Of a stretch of DNA of 64,000 nt, positions 18,245-28,025 are shown piece by piece. How positions within the stretch are numbered: position 1 is the first letter of the stretch; every line of letters starts with the position of its first letter. The notes under the pieces were generated by a model. It was not told where the DNA came from. It saw nothing but the letters and a program-made list of their open reading frames with translations, and ran no database searches. The stretch comes from Pleionea sp. CnH1-48 (GTDB lineage Bacteria; Pseudomonadota; Gammaproteobacteria; Enterobacterales; Kangiellaceae): positions 372,001-436,000 of the forward strand of contig NZ_JAMXSB010000001.1 of the NCBI RefSeq assembly GCF_024124665.1. The letters run 5' to 3'. The position numbers were made by a program, and so were the translations under genes.

Positions 18245-18973
18245 CTATTTAGAGCATTGCTCTTTATAAGCATCGTTCAACATAGTTAAATATCGATATT
18301 CTTCACTATCTCGCCTAAAAGCAGGATTAGAAAGAGTTAAGTTAGTAAGACGATATATGTCGGTTCCAGATCTGTCTTTTGTACACAAACATCCTCCCGC
18401 TTTGTAAATACTCCAAGCGATCACATAATTATCCATAAGAGCTGCAGAAAGCAATGGTGTGGCTCCAGATTCATCTTTGGCATTCAACCTGACACCTAGA
18501 TCAAGCAAAAAGTGAATAGAATGTTCTGCTCTCATTTCGATAGCGGTGATAATGGGTGGCACGAGGCCGCCATTATCATCGATATCAAAGTTCACCTTAT
18601 GTTTTTTAGCTATCTTCAAAAACTTCTTATCATTGGCAGTTATTAACCAATACATAGTCGTCTTTCCTGATGCCCATTGATGATGAATATTGGCACCTTT
18701 TGATAGCAAATAGTCAAAAGTATCATATCGATCTTTTCTTAATGCCAAGAAAAGTAAATCAATACCTCCCTTACCTGTTAACTCGGCAATATCGAACTTT
18801 TCTATTACCTTAGCTAATTGTTCGATATCCCCTTTTTCAACAGCGTAAGCAGCAGCTCTCTTATCGTTAGAAAAGAGAGCATCTACACTTTCGTAGATTA
18901 ACCCTCTTGGAAATCCAAGAGAGCTAACAAACATAAGAGATAAAGCTAAAGTTGTTTTAGTTATCTTATTCAT
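18245..18973 (-). CDS. Exported ankyrin-repeat protein, possible immunity protein of the RHS-lipase
   Basis: 242 residues with a signal peptide (ALSLMFVSSLGFP) and about four ankyrin-like units (GGIDLLFLALRKDRYDTFDY, LLSKGANIHHQWASGKTTMY, HFLLDLGVRLNAKDESGATP). Its start overlaps the end of the RHS-lipase gene by 8 bp, so the two are translationally coupled. Ankyrin proteins are known as immunity partners of some polymorphic toxins, and periplasmic lipase effectors need periplasmic immunity; the export signal fits. The immunity role is inference. Confidence 0.7.
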   Translation of the reverse strand: MNKITKTTLALSLMFVSSLGFPRGLIYESVDALFSNDKRAAAYAVEKGDIEQLAKVIEKFDIAELTGKGGIDLLFLALRKDRYDTFDYLLSKGANIHHQWASGKTTMYWLITANDKKFLKIAKKHKVNFDIDDNGGLVPPIITAIEMRAEHSIHFLLDLGVRLNAKDESGATPLLSAALMDNYVIAWSIYKAGGCLCTKDRSGTDIYRLTNLTLSNPAFRRDSEEYRYLTMLNDAYKEQCSK

Positions 18974-21900
18974 AGCACTTAAACTTAAACGACTTACAAA
19001 TACCTGACATCATGTGAACATTATAAGCAGGTAAGGCAATTCGTTCACCTAATGCACCGGGAGCAAAAAAGCTATTGTCCTGGAAAACACTCAGAAGGTC
19101 GGTTCCATTATAATATGCGCGAACACTTGCTTTACTCATATCATAACCTTTACCAACAGTATTCTGATGAACACCTGCAGCATTAAAGGTCACCGCTCTT
19201 CTGCCTGTAACAACAGCAGCAGCACTTGCTAATCCTCCACCTAGTGAGTGGCCAGTAAATCTAACATTACCGCCTGTAACAGAATTAACCTTTTTAGCCA
19301 GCGCAATACCCTGATTATAATGTTTAGTTTCAAGACCAAAGGCCTGCTTAATATCAACCCAGACATCTGTCAAATCATTGGTACCAGCATAAGCCAATAC
19401 AAACTCTCCAGTATTCTTGTCGATAAACAAAGCACTTTGGAATCCAGTATCGGAATCGACAAAAGTCATATTCTTCAATTTGCCCAGATTGTAAGTTTGA
19501 ATATCTTGTGGATTGATAAACTTACCATCTTTATCTGTTAACCTTCTTAGATTATCAGTTCCAGTACACGAATCTAGATAAACACAACTAGAAGCTTGAG
19601 CATCATCAAGATCTCGCCCCATGTCAGTATAATTAGTTCCAGGGTTGGCACATTCTTGATTACAAATCGCACCAGCGACAAAACTTTCCCCTAATCCTCG
19701 GACATAAGATTTTGCAAAACCTTTAGCCATATCGCCAAATATACCTCCACCGGCTCCACGGCTCCATGCCTGAATCGCTTGAATAACACCAACAATGGCT
19801 TTCATCGTTTGATAATAGCTGTATATGGTATTCAATGTGTACAAGACGGTAACCAAAGTCGTGTAAGCATAGTAGCTAGCAATTTTGGCAATAATAGCAA
19901 CAACAATCTGAACCCAATAACCACTTGGATCTGTCGCGTTCATTGGATTGTTAAGAACGTAAGAATAACGATTCAAGTTCTGTTGATTAGATGCAGCCTG
20001 AACGTAAGGGTCGGCACTTAAGAAACGTCCGAGAATAGGGTCATAGATACGTCCATTCATGTGAATCAATCCAGCATCATCCACATGCTCTTGACCAGTA
20101 TAACCGCGGTTATAATGTTCTAATGAGTTAAGAGATGCGATAGACGTAAAGGAGTTGCTTCCCGCAGACCAATTCGTAGGTCGACGTTTACCCCAAGGAT
20201 CATAGCTACTACGCTGAACCTCTGCTCCACTGGATGTCGCAACAAACACTAAAGATCCCAAGTGATCTTTAAATAAGTACTGAGTAGTCTTAACACCAGA
20301 TTGAGAAGTCAGCTCACTGGCAACACCATCAATATTTCTACGAATAGCTTCTCCAGACTTGTTACTTTCGGTAACAAACTCAGTATTTCCAATATAAAGA
20401 GTTGTCGTAGTGACACCACTTTTCGTTTCAGTTCTTTTGTATCTTGATAAATCAAGTCCATAGAAGAATTCAACGTTATAACCTGAAGTCGCAATCGTCT
20501 TTGGCTTATCATAAGTTGTATAAGTTAACGTCCGGCCACGTCCTTGGAGCATATTACCTTTTTGATCGTACTGGTAATCTGCACTTTCGCCGCCAGAACA
20601 TGCAGAGGATTGAATTCGAGTCACTGCATGAGGGCCACTTCCCGTATAACAATAATAACCAACATCAGATTTATAAGTGATGTTTCCGCTATCATCGTAA
20701 CGCACAGACTGAGGAGTAAATCCTGCCGCCGTTGCAGAAGTCAAACGATTGATAGCATCGTAATCGAATGTCTCTTCTCGACGAACACCAGATACACTAA
20801 AGTCTTTACGCCACTCTAGATTACCTAACACATCCCAATAATAGTCTTCATCCTGAAACTCTTGTCCGGTACCTCCGGTTCGACCACTCTGAGCAGTGCG
20901 AACTAAGCCGGTTTTAGGATCATAGGTAGAAGTTTGAATCATCGTGTTATTGTGCAGTCGAGTTTCCGTAATCTTTCCATATCGATCACTAGAAAGCGCC
21001 TGCCAATGAACATTTTTCGAATTCATATCAGCGGAAGCATAACGATAGCCATGTTCATTATAGAAATAACGAGTTTTACCACCGGATGCGTCAATTATAT
21101 CTTGAGTACGGCCAATGGAATCGAAAACAACCTGCTCACTAAATACTCGACCATCAATGGATGTGACTGTTTCCTCTACTCTACCAAAGTCATCATATAC
21201 AAAAACCTTTTCCATACCACTCACGTGGTCGATGACTTTCTCTTTCTCTCCAGACATGCGAATAGAACTGCTTCCTTTGAACGCATTGTCATAGAAGTAT
21301 TCAGTATCTGCCTCTTTAGCGCTCTGTCCTTCTTTACCAAAGTAGCGTACCTGTCGAGAGATTCTGCCTAGTACATCATATTCAGATGTACTTTCTTGTC
21401 CCTCAGAGTTGCGCTGCCATACCACTCTACCAAGAGGATCATTTCTATAACTCCATGAACCTTTGCTAGGATCATTCATACTGGTCTTAAAGTATCCTTT
21501 GGAGTCATAGCCTAATACAACTTTATCTTGATCACCTGCTAACGGACCGTCTAGCTCAATCAGGTTTCCAGATAAGTCATATTTATACTCAGAACTTAAG
21601 TTTTTCCCTTCACCAGCATGCGTATCGTTAACTTTTATAAGCTGCTCAATCGCATTCTTGGTCTCTGTATGACGTAATCCATTAGGATTAATAGTGATGG
21701 AGCTAAATTTGTCGTACTCAGTTTTCCATTCACTACCATCCGGACGAATAGTCTTCTTAAGGCGGTTCAGCTCATCGTAGTAATACTCTGTGTAGTACAT
21801 TACTTCACCACTACGATACGGCTGAGATTTTTTCTCAATCATTCCTAATGAATGATAAAGCGTATCTGCATGCACCCACTCGCCATCAAAACCAAGTACT

Positions 21901-24900
21901 GATGTTCGAACTGAACGAGCATTTTTATCAAAATACTCTTTCTTCGTAGGTTTACCCGTCTCTTCTGTAATCTCCACGTAAGTTGCCTGCGATGGACAAT
22001 CCGTTGCTTGATAACCTGCGTTGGCATGTACTCCAGAACACCACCGTTGAGAAATGAAAACCTGCGTATTGTTCGATTTGGTTTCTGACTTCTTTCTACC
22101 TAAGTCAGAATATACCCACTGAACCTGACTACCTTTGGCATCGATAGCAGCATCAACATAGCCAAACGCTTTTGCTTTGCTGCTATATACATTCTCAGAA
22201 CCATGATTAAGAGCATTAAAGCTGTACTGAACATATCGTCCTGTTGAATCATAGGTCATCTTGGTGTTTTGAGTCTCAATATCTAGGCCAGAAACTCTAG
22301 TGTGGGTGATATTACCAAAGCTATCTCGCGATACAACTTCGGTTAATATCTCAAACTCAGGGCGACCTTTTTCTTTATATGTCTTATTTAAACGTCCCAA
22401 CGAGTCATATTCGAAAGACATTGAGCGAACAAGATTACCCGCTAAGTTGCTTTGTGACGATGTCACCCCTTGGCTTTTTAATCTTCCACCATAATGAATT
22501 GAGTAGTCGTCATAATTAAACACAGAATTAGTAACAAAACTAACATCCACATCCTGAGATTTATCGACAACAGTTTTTCGTGAACGAGTAACATTGTTAA
22601 AGTTATCTATTTGAATAACTTCATCAACTTCTCGATGAGTTTCCACACGAGTAGGGAAATCATAATGAATGGTTTCAGATTTGTAGGGATAAATATAAGA
22701 AACATCAGTTCCCGTCTGCTTCTCAGCATAGTTCACCGTCTTATCTGATAGCGTGTAGGTTTCAGTAACTGTTGTAGAAGACATAAAATCATCACAGTCT
22801 TCAACATAGTCATCAAACTTACAATTGAAGTTGAAGGTTGGTGTTGTGCTATAGGTTACTAATTGCGTCTTTTGCGATTTAAGAGCCCCAGTATATGGAT
22901 GATCTTGTCGATACTCAGAAATTACCTTAGTGCCCGTATTAACATGCTCAACTTCAATAGTTCCAAAGCCTAACGGACCTCGACCAACCTGGAAGCGACC
23001 ATTCTTATACTTATAAGCAATGTGTTCATCTCTTTGGTTAAATGTCGCAACAACATACATAGGCACCATTAAGTCATTTACAACACTGCCTCGGCCCCAA
23101 TTGCTGTAATCCAAGTTTGATGAATTACCTTTGGTATATACGCTAGTATCAGTCAATGGACGATAACTCACGGTGGTTTCCATGCCCAAGCCATCAGTCA
23201 CTTTGATAATTTTCTTTAAGCTTCTGTTGTGGCGAGCCTGATATTTCCAATCACCATCAAACGAGAAGTAATCTGAAACACCGTCACCATTAACATCGTG
23301 AAAAGCCGACACCGATGCATCAGAAGTAGACATATCCAACTCTGTCGCTGTAGAGAAACCAGTCCCATCATAGTATTTAACAAACCAGGACTGTTGAAGA
23401 TTCGTTATCGTACATCCCGTCTGATAGTATCGACAACGCAACTCTACATACAACAGGTCTGTGTAGCCATCCATATTGATATCGGCAAAACGAACTTCTT
23501 CTTCGTCGGAGTCTAGCTGACTAATGACACTTAAGTTAACAAACTCTTTGCCATTGTTATCCAGCTTATACCAACGTGATGCGCTACTATTAAAGTAAAC
23601 TAGCTCAGGATAACCATCGACATTAAGGTCAATAGGATTGAGCTCTTTGATATAGGAAGCAGAACCGATAACATCAAATTCTTTAAAGAGACCATTGCCT
23701 TCATGTGTAATAACACGCCAATCTGTCCGAGTTGAAACATAAGAGTTGCAGAAACCATTAGTTTGAATGGGCTCTAGTTGAAGTTTATAGCTCTTCGCTG
23801 AATTTTTTTGCTGCATTTTAGGGATTTCACCATCACCAAAATCGCAGTTATCATCCCAAGTATGTACAACTCGTCTTTCTGTCACTTTAACAAGTAAATC
23901 GGTAACACCATCACCATTATAATCTGCTAGTCTCAAATTGTCGGACATCTCTCGAGTTTCGACAGCAAAAGAGTAGCTGGCATTGGACTCATCACTATTA
24001 TTCTGTTGTAAACGACTAAGGTCATACGTTACGTCTATCGGATTGCCAAAACGAACCAAAGTTTGGCCACTTTGAGTGGTATGTACCATAGGACGAATAA
24101 CAAACTTATTGTTATCTACTGTCAATATATCAGGCAAGCCATCCGAGTTGAAATCTGCAACTCGAGTATATTTATGACCTGTAGCAGGAATGAGAGCACC
24201 ATTGATATCTCTCAGCGAATAAATCGTTGGGTTATATTCGTTTCCGATGCTCAATACGTAACGCCAATAGCCACCGTCTTCAAAGATGATATCTTGCTTA
24301 GCATCGTTATTAACATCAATAAACTGCCAACTTCCTCGGAAGGCTTTATCAGCGAACTGGCTCATACGGTCCGTGTAACGTAAGTTATCAATACTTGGGT
24401 CGTACACAAATACCATCATGTGGTCGTCTGGATCGTTACGATGATTACGAATAGCAATCATATCTTGCATACCATCGCCATTCACATCTGCGACACGGAA
24501 ACCTTTGTTACGGTTATCAGAAAATGCTTCGCCGGTTCTCGTTTGAGCAAAATAATCATCGGGATTAATAGTGCCTTCAATCCAGTCAAATCGAGTCTTA
24601 GGAAGACACTGCGAACTATTGCACACTTCAATAGCATCTAATAAGTTATGAGTTGAGTCATACTCCATGGTGTAGCTACGTAGTAGATAACCATCAGAAT
24701 AAGAATCGACACTATCCAACCTTTTGCTTACTGAAATCGGCTCACCAGCGAGATAAGCTTTGTGCGGACGAGGAGCACCATCGGAATAATTAAAGACGAT
24801 ACGGCTCTTTGCACTGTTCATCACATGCTCGTTTGCCGTATAAAGAACTTCACTAAGATGAAACTCTAAATCATTACTCGTTTGAATATACTTATACTCG

Positions 24901-26576
24901 ATAAAGTTACCATGAACATCACGGTACTTTTGCAGCGCCCATGCGTAAGTTTTTCCGCTATTGGGAGCAACTATTTTCGAAGTCAACTTTCCATAGATAG
25001 CCGAACTGCCATCGGTATAAGTTACTTCAAAGTAATCAGGATTATCCGTCGATCCACCAAAAGCAGAGATTAAACTAAAGTTATCAGTTTCTGTCTTATA
25101 TTTCGTTCCCGATAGATTAGTCTGTCGGATTAAACGTTGACCATCCAAACATAACTTGTCATCCGCATTAAACTGAATGCTGCCAGATGCTTGCTCAGGA
25201 GCTTCTACCGTCGTAGGACATCTTGATACAAGAGAAAAACCGGAAACACTCCAACCCTCGCCCATAGGGCCAGCGCCAGCATAAGAGTTATAGCTAAAAC
25301 TTAAACTAGGGGCTGTTTCACCAATCGCACCAGTAGTCATAATCGGCATTGTATAGTTAAAAGAGCCATCAGGAGATACCATTGATGATGCAGGTATCGC
25401 ACCTACATTTAGGCTATCTTCTTGATAGTTACCAATTTGTGGCCCAGTACTACTAGACAGCGTATTGGCATTCTCTGCAATATGCGAAATAGACGTTTCT
25501 AAACTAACAATTCGACCATTAGTACCAAAATAAGCCGTATTATTTACGGTACCGTTGCGCAGGCTAACCATGACAATATCGTCACGACCATCGCCATTAA
25601 CATCACGAACTTCTAAACGATAGGTTGCACTTGACCAGTCAGTATTTTGGTAGTTGTAACCAATCGTCTGCGAGATGCTTCCATCGCTATTTAATACATA
25701 ACTGGTTCCACGCTCCGATTTAGCCTGCAAGAAAATCTCAGCTAAACCATCGCCATCGAAGTCACCAAAAAGAACATTAAATTTATTAATGTCTTCTTTA
25801 AAGCTAAACTCGGTGTAACTTGCGTTACGATTAGCATCCCAAGAAACGATTGCGTTTTTTACCTTCGGGAATAGCGTAACGGGAGTGATGACATCACCAC
25901 TGATCAATACAATTGTTTTGCGACCAGCTAATAGAACTTCATCACCAGGAGAAGACTTCAAATTAGCGGCATAAGCACCGTATTGTTTATTCGACCAATC
26001 TGTAATGGCCGATATCTGTGGATGGGCATTCGTCCATGCTTTATGAATGCGAGAGTCAAAATGATCATTTTGACTTTTAGGGAACAAACCAACCTGGCTG
26101 GTTTTAACTAATGGTTGAACCAGAATATCCGAATCACCGTCACCATCGAAATCGCCAACAATTTCCTTATGACTTGATGTAGTCCAACTAAATGGGGGTG
26201 TATAGGCTTCTCGCTGAACAACAACGGTTTTCTCTTGAAAAGCCGCTTGATTGGTCATAATCGCTTTGTGTTGCCCTTCTGGCAAAGCAACCACACGAGT
26301 CCCAAACGTTTTACAGGTACCGCTAATAATAGAGCCATTCACTTTTAAGCAAGGCTTATTATTGACCGTGCCCGCACGTAAGATTTCAGACTCCCAGGTA
26401 AAGGTTATATTACATGTACTGCTACTTGAGCCTTGTGGCAATGTACAAGTAGCAGGGCTAACAGTGAGATCGGTAAAGAGCAGGGCCGGCTCATCGAAGC
26501 CATCAACAGCAGCATACGCCATCGACAACTTAGAAACCGCCAACACAGCTCCTACAGTTTTAAGTAATTTATTCAT
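18966..26576 (-). CDS. Giant SpvB/RHS-repeat protein with C-terminal class 3 lipase domain
   Basis: About 2536 residues. Signal peptide (ending SMAYA), then FG-GAP/VCBS repeats (GDFDGDGDSDILVQ, GDFDGDGLAEIF, RDVNGDGRDDIV), an SpvB-like region (about 390-460: SFSYNSYAGAGPMGEGWSVS), more integrin-type and TcdB-middle-like repeats (about 690-1130), YD/RHS repeats (about 1400-2150) and the RHS core end GRIYDPILGRFLSADPYVQ (about 2200). After ATDPSGYW come hydrophobic helices and a lipase_3-like domain: GHSLGGG (nucleophile Ser near 2445), with Asp in NGTDLL and His in YNVHMM as likely triad members. The ATG at 26576 follows GGGGAA; a GTG lies one codon earlier. Likely a polymorphic toxin with a phospholipase warhead. 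Confidence 0.9.
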   Translation of the reverse strand: MNKLLKTVGAVLAVSKLSMAYAAVDGFDEPALLFTDLTVSPATCTLPQGSSSSTCNITFTWESEILRAGTVNNKPCLKVNGSIISGTCKTFGTRVVALPEGQHKAIMTNQAAFQEKTVVVQREAYTPPFSWTTSSHKEIVGDFDGDGDSDILVQPLVKTSQVGLFPKSQNDHFDSRIHKAWTNAHPQISAITDWSNKQYGAYAANLKSSPGDEVLLAGRKTIVLISGDVITPVTLFPKVKNAIVSWDANRNASYTEFSFKEDINKFNVLFGDFDGDGLAEIFLQAKSERGTSYVLNSDGSISQTIGYNYQNTDWSSATYRLEVRDVNGDGRDDIVMVSLRNGTVNNTAYFGTNGRIVSLETSISHIAENANTLSSSTGPQIGNYQEDSLNVGAIPASSMVSPDGSFNYTMPIMTTGAIGETAPSLSFSYNSYAGAGPMGEGWSVSGFSLVSRCPTTVEAPEQASGSIQFNADDKLCLDGQRLIRQTNLSGTKYKTETDNFSLISAFGGSTDNPDYFEVTYTDGSSAIYGKLTSKIVAPNSGKTYAWALQKYRDVHGNFIEYKYIQTSNDLEFHLSEVLYTANEHVMNSAKSRIVFNYSDGAPRPHKAYLAGEPISVSKRLDSVDSYSDGYLLRSYTMEYDSTHNLLDAIEVCNSSQCLPKTRFDWIEGTINPDDYFAQTRTGEAFSDNRNKGFRVADVNGDGMQDMIAIRNHRNDPDDHMMVFVYDPSIDNLRYTDRMSQFADKAFRGSWQFIDVNNDAKQDIIFEDGGYWRYVLSIGNEYNPTIYSLRDINGALIPATGHKYTRVADFNSDGLPDILTVDNNKFVIRPMVHTTQSGQTLVRFGNPIDVTYDLSRLQQNNSDESNASYSFAVETREMSDNLRLADYNGDGVTDLLVKVTERRVVHTWDDNCDFGDGEIPKMQQKNSAKSYKLQLEPIQTNGFCNSYVSTRTDWRVITHEGNGLFKEFDVIGSASYIKELNPIDLNVDGYPELVYFNSSASRWYKLDNNGKEFVNLSVISQLDSDEEEVRFADINMDGYTDLLYVELRCRYYQTGCTITNLQQSWFVKYYDGTGFSTATELDMSTSDASVSAFHDVNGDGVSDYFSFDGDWKYQARHNRSLKKIIKVTDGLGMETTVSYRPLTDTSVYTKGNSSNLDYSNWGRGSVVNDLMVPMYVVATFNQRDEHIAYKYKNGRFQVGRGPLGFGTIEVEHVNTGTKVISEYRQDHPYTGALKSQKTQLVTYSTTPTFNFNCKFDDYVEDCDDFMSSTTVTETYTLSDKTVNYAEKQTGTDVSYIYPYKSETIHYDFPTRVETHREVDEVIQIDNFNNVTRSRKTVVDKSQDVDVSFVTNSVFNYDDYSIHYGGRLKSQGVTSSQSNLAGNLVRSMSFEYDSLGRLNKTYKEKGRPEFEILTEVVSRDSFGNITHTRVSGLDIETQNTKMTYDSTGRYVQYSFNALNHGSENVYSSKAKAFGYVDAAIDAKGSQVQWVYSDLGRKKSETKSNNTQVFISQRWCSGVHANAGYQATDCPSQATYVEITEETGKPTKKEYFDKNARSVRTSVLGFDGEWVHADTLYHSLGMIEKKSQPYRSGEVMYYTEYYYDELNRLKKTIRPDGSEWKTEYDKFSSITINPNGLRHTETKNAIEQLIKVNDTHAGEGKNLSSEYKYDLSGNLIELDGPLAGDQDKVVLGYDSKGYFKTSMNDPSKGSWSYRNDPLGRVVWQRNSEGQESTSEYDVLGRISRQVRYFGKEGQSAKEADTEYFYDNAFKGSSSIRMSGEKEKVIDHVSGMEKVFVYDDFGRVEETVTSIDGRVFSEQVVFDSIGRTQDIIDASGGKTRYFYNEHGYRYASADMNSKNVHWQALSSDRYGKITETRLHNNTMIQTSTYDPKTGLVRTAQSGRTGGTGQEFQDEDYYWDVLGNLEWRKDFSVSGVRREETFDYDAINRLTSATAAGFTPQSVRYDDSGNITYKSDVGYYCYTGSGPHAVTRIQSSACSGGESADYQYDQKGNMLQGRGRTLTYTTYDKPKTIATSGYNVEFFYGLDLSRYKRTETKSGVTTTTLYIGNTEFVTESNKSGEAIRRNIDGVASELTSQSGVKTTQYLFKDHLGSLVFVATSSGAEVQRSSYDPWGKRRPTNWSAGSNSFTSIASLNSLEHYNRGYTGQEHVDDAGLIHMNGRIYDPILGRFLSADPYVQAASNQQNLNRYSYVLNNPMNATDPSGYWVQIVVAIIAKIASYYAYTTLVTVLYTLNTIYSYYQTMKAIVGVIQAIQAWSRGAGGGIFGDMAKGFAKSYVRGLGESFVAGAICNQECANPGTNYTDMGRDLDDAQASSCVYLDSCTGTDNLRRLTDKDGKFINPQDIQTYNLGKLKNMTFVDSDTGFQSALFIDKNTGEFVLAYAGTNDLTDVWVDIKQAFGLETKHYNQGIALAKKVNSVTGGNVRFTGHSLGGGLASAAAVVTGRRAVTFNAAGVHQNTVGKGYDMSKASVRAYYNGTDLLSVFQDNSFFAPGALGERIALPAYNVHMMSGICKSFKFKCYE

Positions 26577-26654
26577 CACTTCCCCAAAAATAATTTTTAT
26601 TATTTAATAAAGAGACAATTTTTAAACGCTGTAATAATTAGTGTTTTGATGCCT

Positions 26655-26993
26655 TTAGCAAGGAACATCGCCAAAACACACATATCGAATATCTTCTGAG
26701 TTACTCCAGGCATTGCAACTGTCAGCACCAATAATGCGAACATGAGTACCCGAATGATAAGCAGCCAGCAGTGCACTCACCGTTGTATCAAATACATGAT
26801 TAGTACTTGAGATCACAAATCGACGAGTGGTATTACAACTCAAAGAACCTTGAGTATCTTCAACAGAAACAAAGAAAAGTTTCTCCCCGCCTGATTTCGC
26901 ATAAGGAATAACACCATTAATCTTGCCATGTCCTTCTCCTGCCCATAACGAAACAGAACAGAATAGGAGCAACACGCCTATTATTTTTTCCAT
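26655..26993 (-). CDS. Small exported Cys-containing protein (family member 3)
   Basis: 112 residues, unknown function. Signal peptide ending SLWA, then HGKINGVIPYAKSGGEKLFF, LSCNTTRRFVISS, a helix TTVSALLAAYHSGTHVRIIG and ADSCNAWSNSEDIRYV. It has the GKI strand - Cys - 'LLAA' helix - 'GxHVRI' - Cys - I-strand order shared with the other small exported proteins here. It lies upstream of the RHS gene on the same strand, 78 bp away. Confidence 0.75.
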   Translation of the reverse strand: MEKIIGVLLLFCSVSLWAGEGHGKINGVIPYAKSGGEKLFFVSVEDTQGSLSCNTTRRFVISSTNHVFDTTVSALLAAYHSGTHVRIIGADSCNAWSNSEDIRYVCFGDVPC

Positions 26994-27127
26994 TAGTAAT
27001 CCCTAATATTAAAAGACATTAAATAATTCGATTTAATAATTCACAATGCTCAAAATAGTGACCTGGAAGGCCAACGCATCGGAAGAAAAATAAGCTATCT
27101 AAATTGATTAAAAAATAACAACTCGAA

Positions 27128-27460
27128 CTACTCGCTATAAATTTGAATAGCCGTTGCCTCGTGATAATTCCATACACCACATCGATCCGTGTTCACCCAA
27201 AAAGCAATGGGTTTCCCTGATACCAATGCTGTCATCACCGTGCTATAAGCTCTGCCTCTTCGTTGGTCATTGGCTAACTTGATAGACCAAGATGACTTGT
27301 GACATCCAGAAGCATATTCTTTTGCGCCATCTGTATAAACAATAATCAGATCAGAATCTTCAGTAAAAGTACGTTTGACGTATTGCTTTTCAGACCAAGT
27401 CCCTGCCCAGATCGACGTCGATAAAAAAGTAAATAAAAGTCCAATCACTAGACCACGCAT
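27128..27460 (-). CDS. Small exported Cys-containing protein (family member 4)
   Basis: 110 residues, unknown function. Signal peptide ending SIWA, then KQYVKRTFTEDSDLIIVYTD, SGCHKSSWSIKLAND, a helix YSTVMTALVSGKPIAFWVN and TDRCGVWNYHEATAIQIY. This is the same order as members 1-3. It is the most upstream gene of the RHS run and would be first in its transcript. Confidence 0.75.
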   Translation of the reverse strand: MRGLVIGLLFTFLSTSIWAGTWSEKQYVKRTFTEDSDLIIVYTDGAKEYASGCHKSSWSIKLANDQRRGRAYSTVMTALVSGKPIAFWVNTDRCGVWNYHEATAIQIYSE

Positions 27461-28025
27461 ATATCCTCCCCAAAAATAAACCTACAACTTCTATTATTAT
27501 TTATCTGTCTTCGCTGACTATTTGAGACAAATTTGGCAGGACTATCTCATAGTGTGTAGAGACAATCAACACAACACAATTTATTGGTCTGATAATGTTA
27601 AAAATTGTCTGGTTTGTAATAGTGTTGTCTGATATTAACAACAGAGTACAAGCTTGAATTACAGAAAGAACACACGTAAATCACAGCTGCCATCTCCATT
27701 TCTTATTTATATCTGATGTTTAATGCACACTGATGTTAAGCAGAATGACATTAGCGCAGTAGCGGCATATTTTAATAACCTCCCTATATATAATGGCTAT
27801 CAAACCTCAAATTAGTCCTTATATTTTTTACGACGATCAACGAAGAAGAGAAACGATTGGAAAATTTCAAATGGAGATTTTAAAAATCAAATAATTTATT
27901 TACTACTAAGAACGAGAGTAAATTCATTCGTAAAAAAACACTATAACAACTCTCGACATCAAACCATGACTCATGCTTATAAGTCATACGAACGTACTAC
28001 TTACAATAATAGAGTTTATTAAAAT
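27461..28025. other. 565-bp AT-rich intergenic region with phased TTGTCT repeats
   Basis: No gene seen. It lies between the CE-clan protease gene and the RHS run, both on the minus strand, and should hold the promoter of the RHS run. Around 27584-27640 the hexamer TGGTCT/TTGTCT/TTGTCT occurs three times with its last base at 27590, 27610 and 27630, a 20-bp period (two helical turns) that would suit a regulator binding in tandem. Confidence 0.4.
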
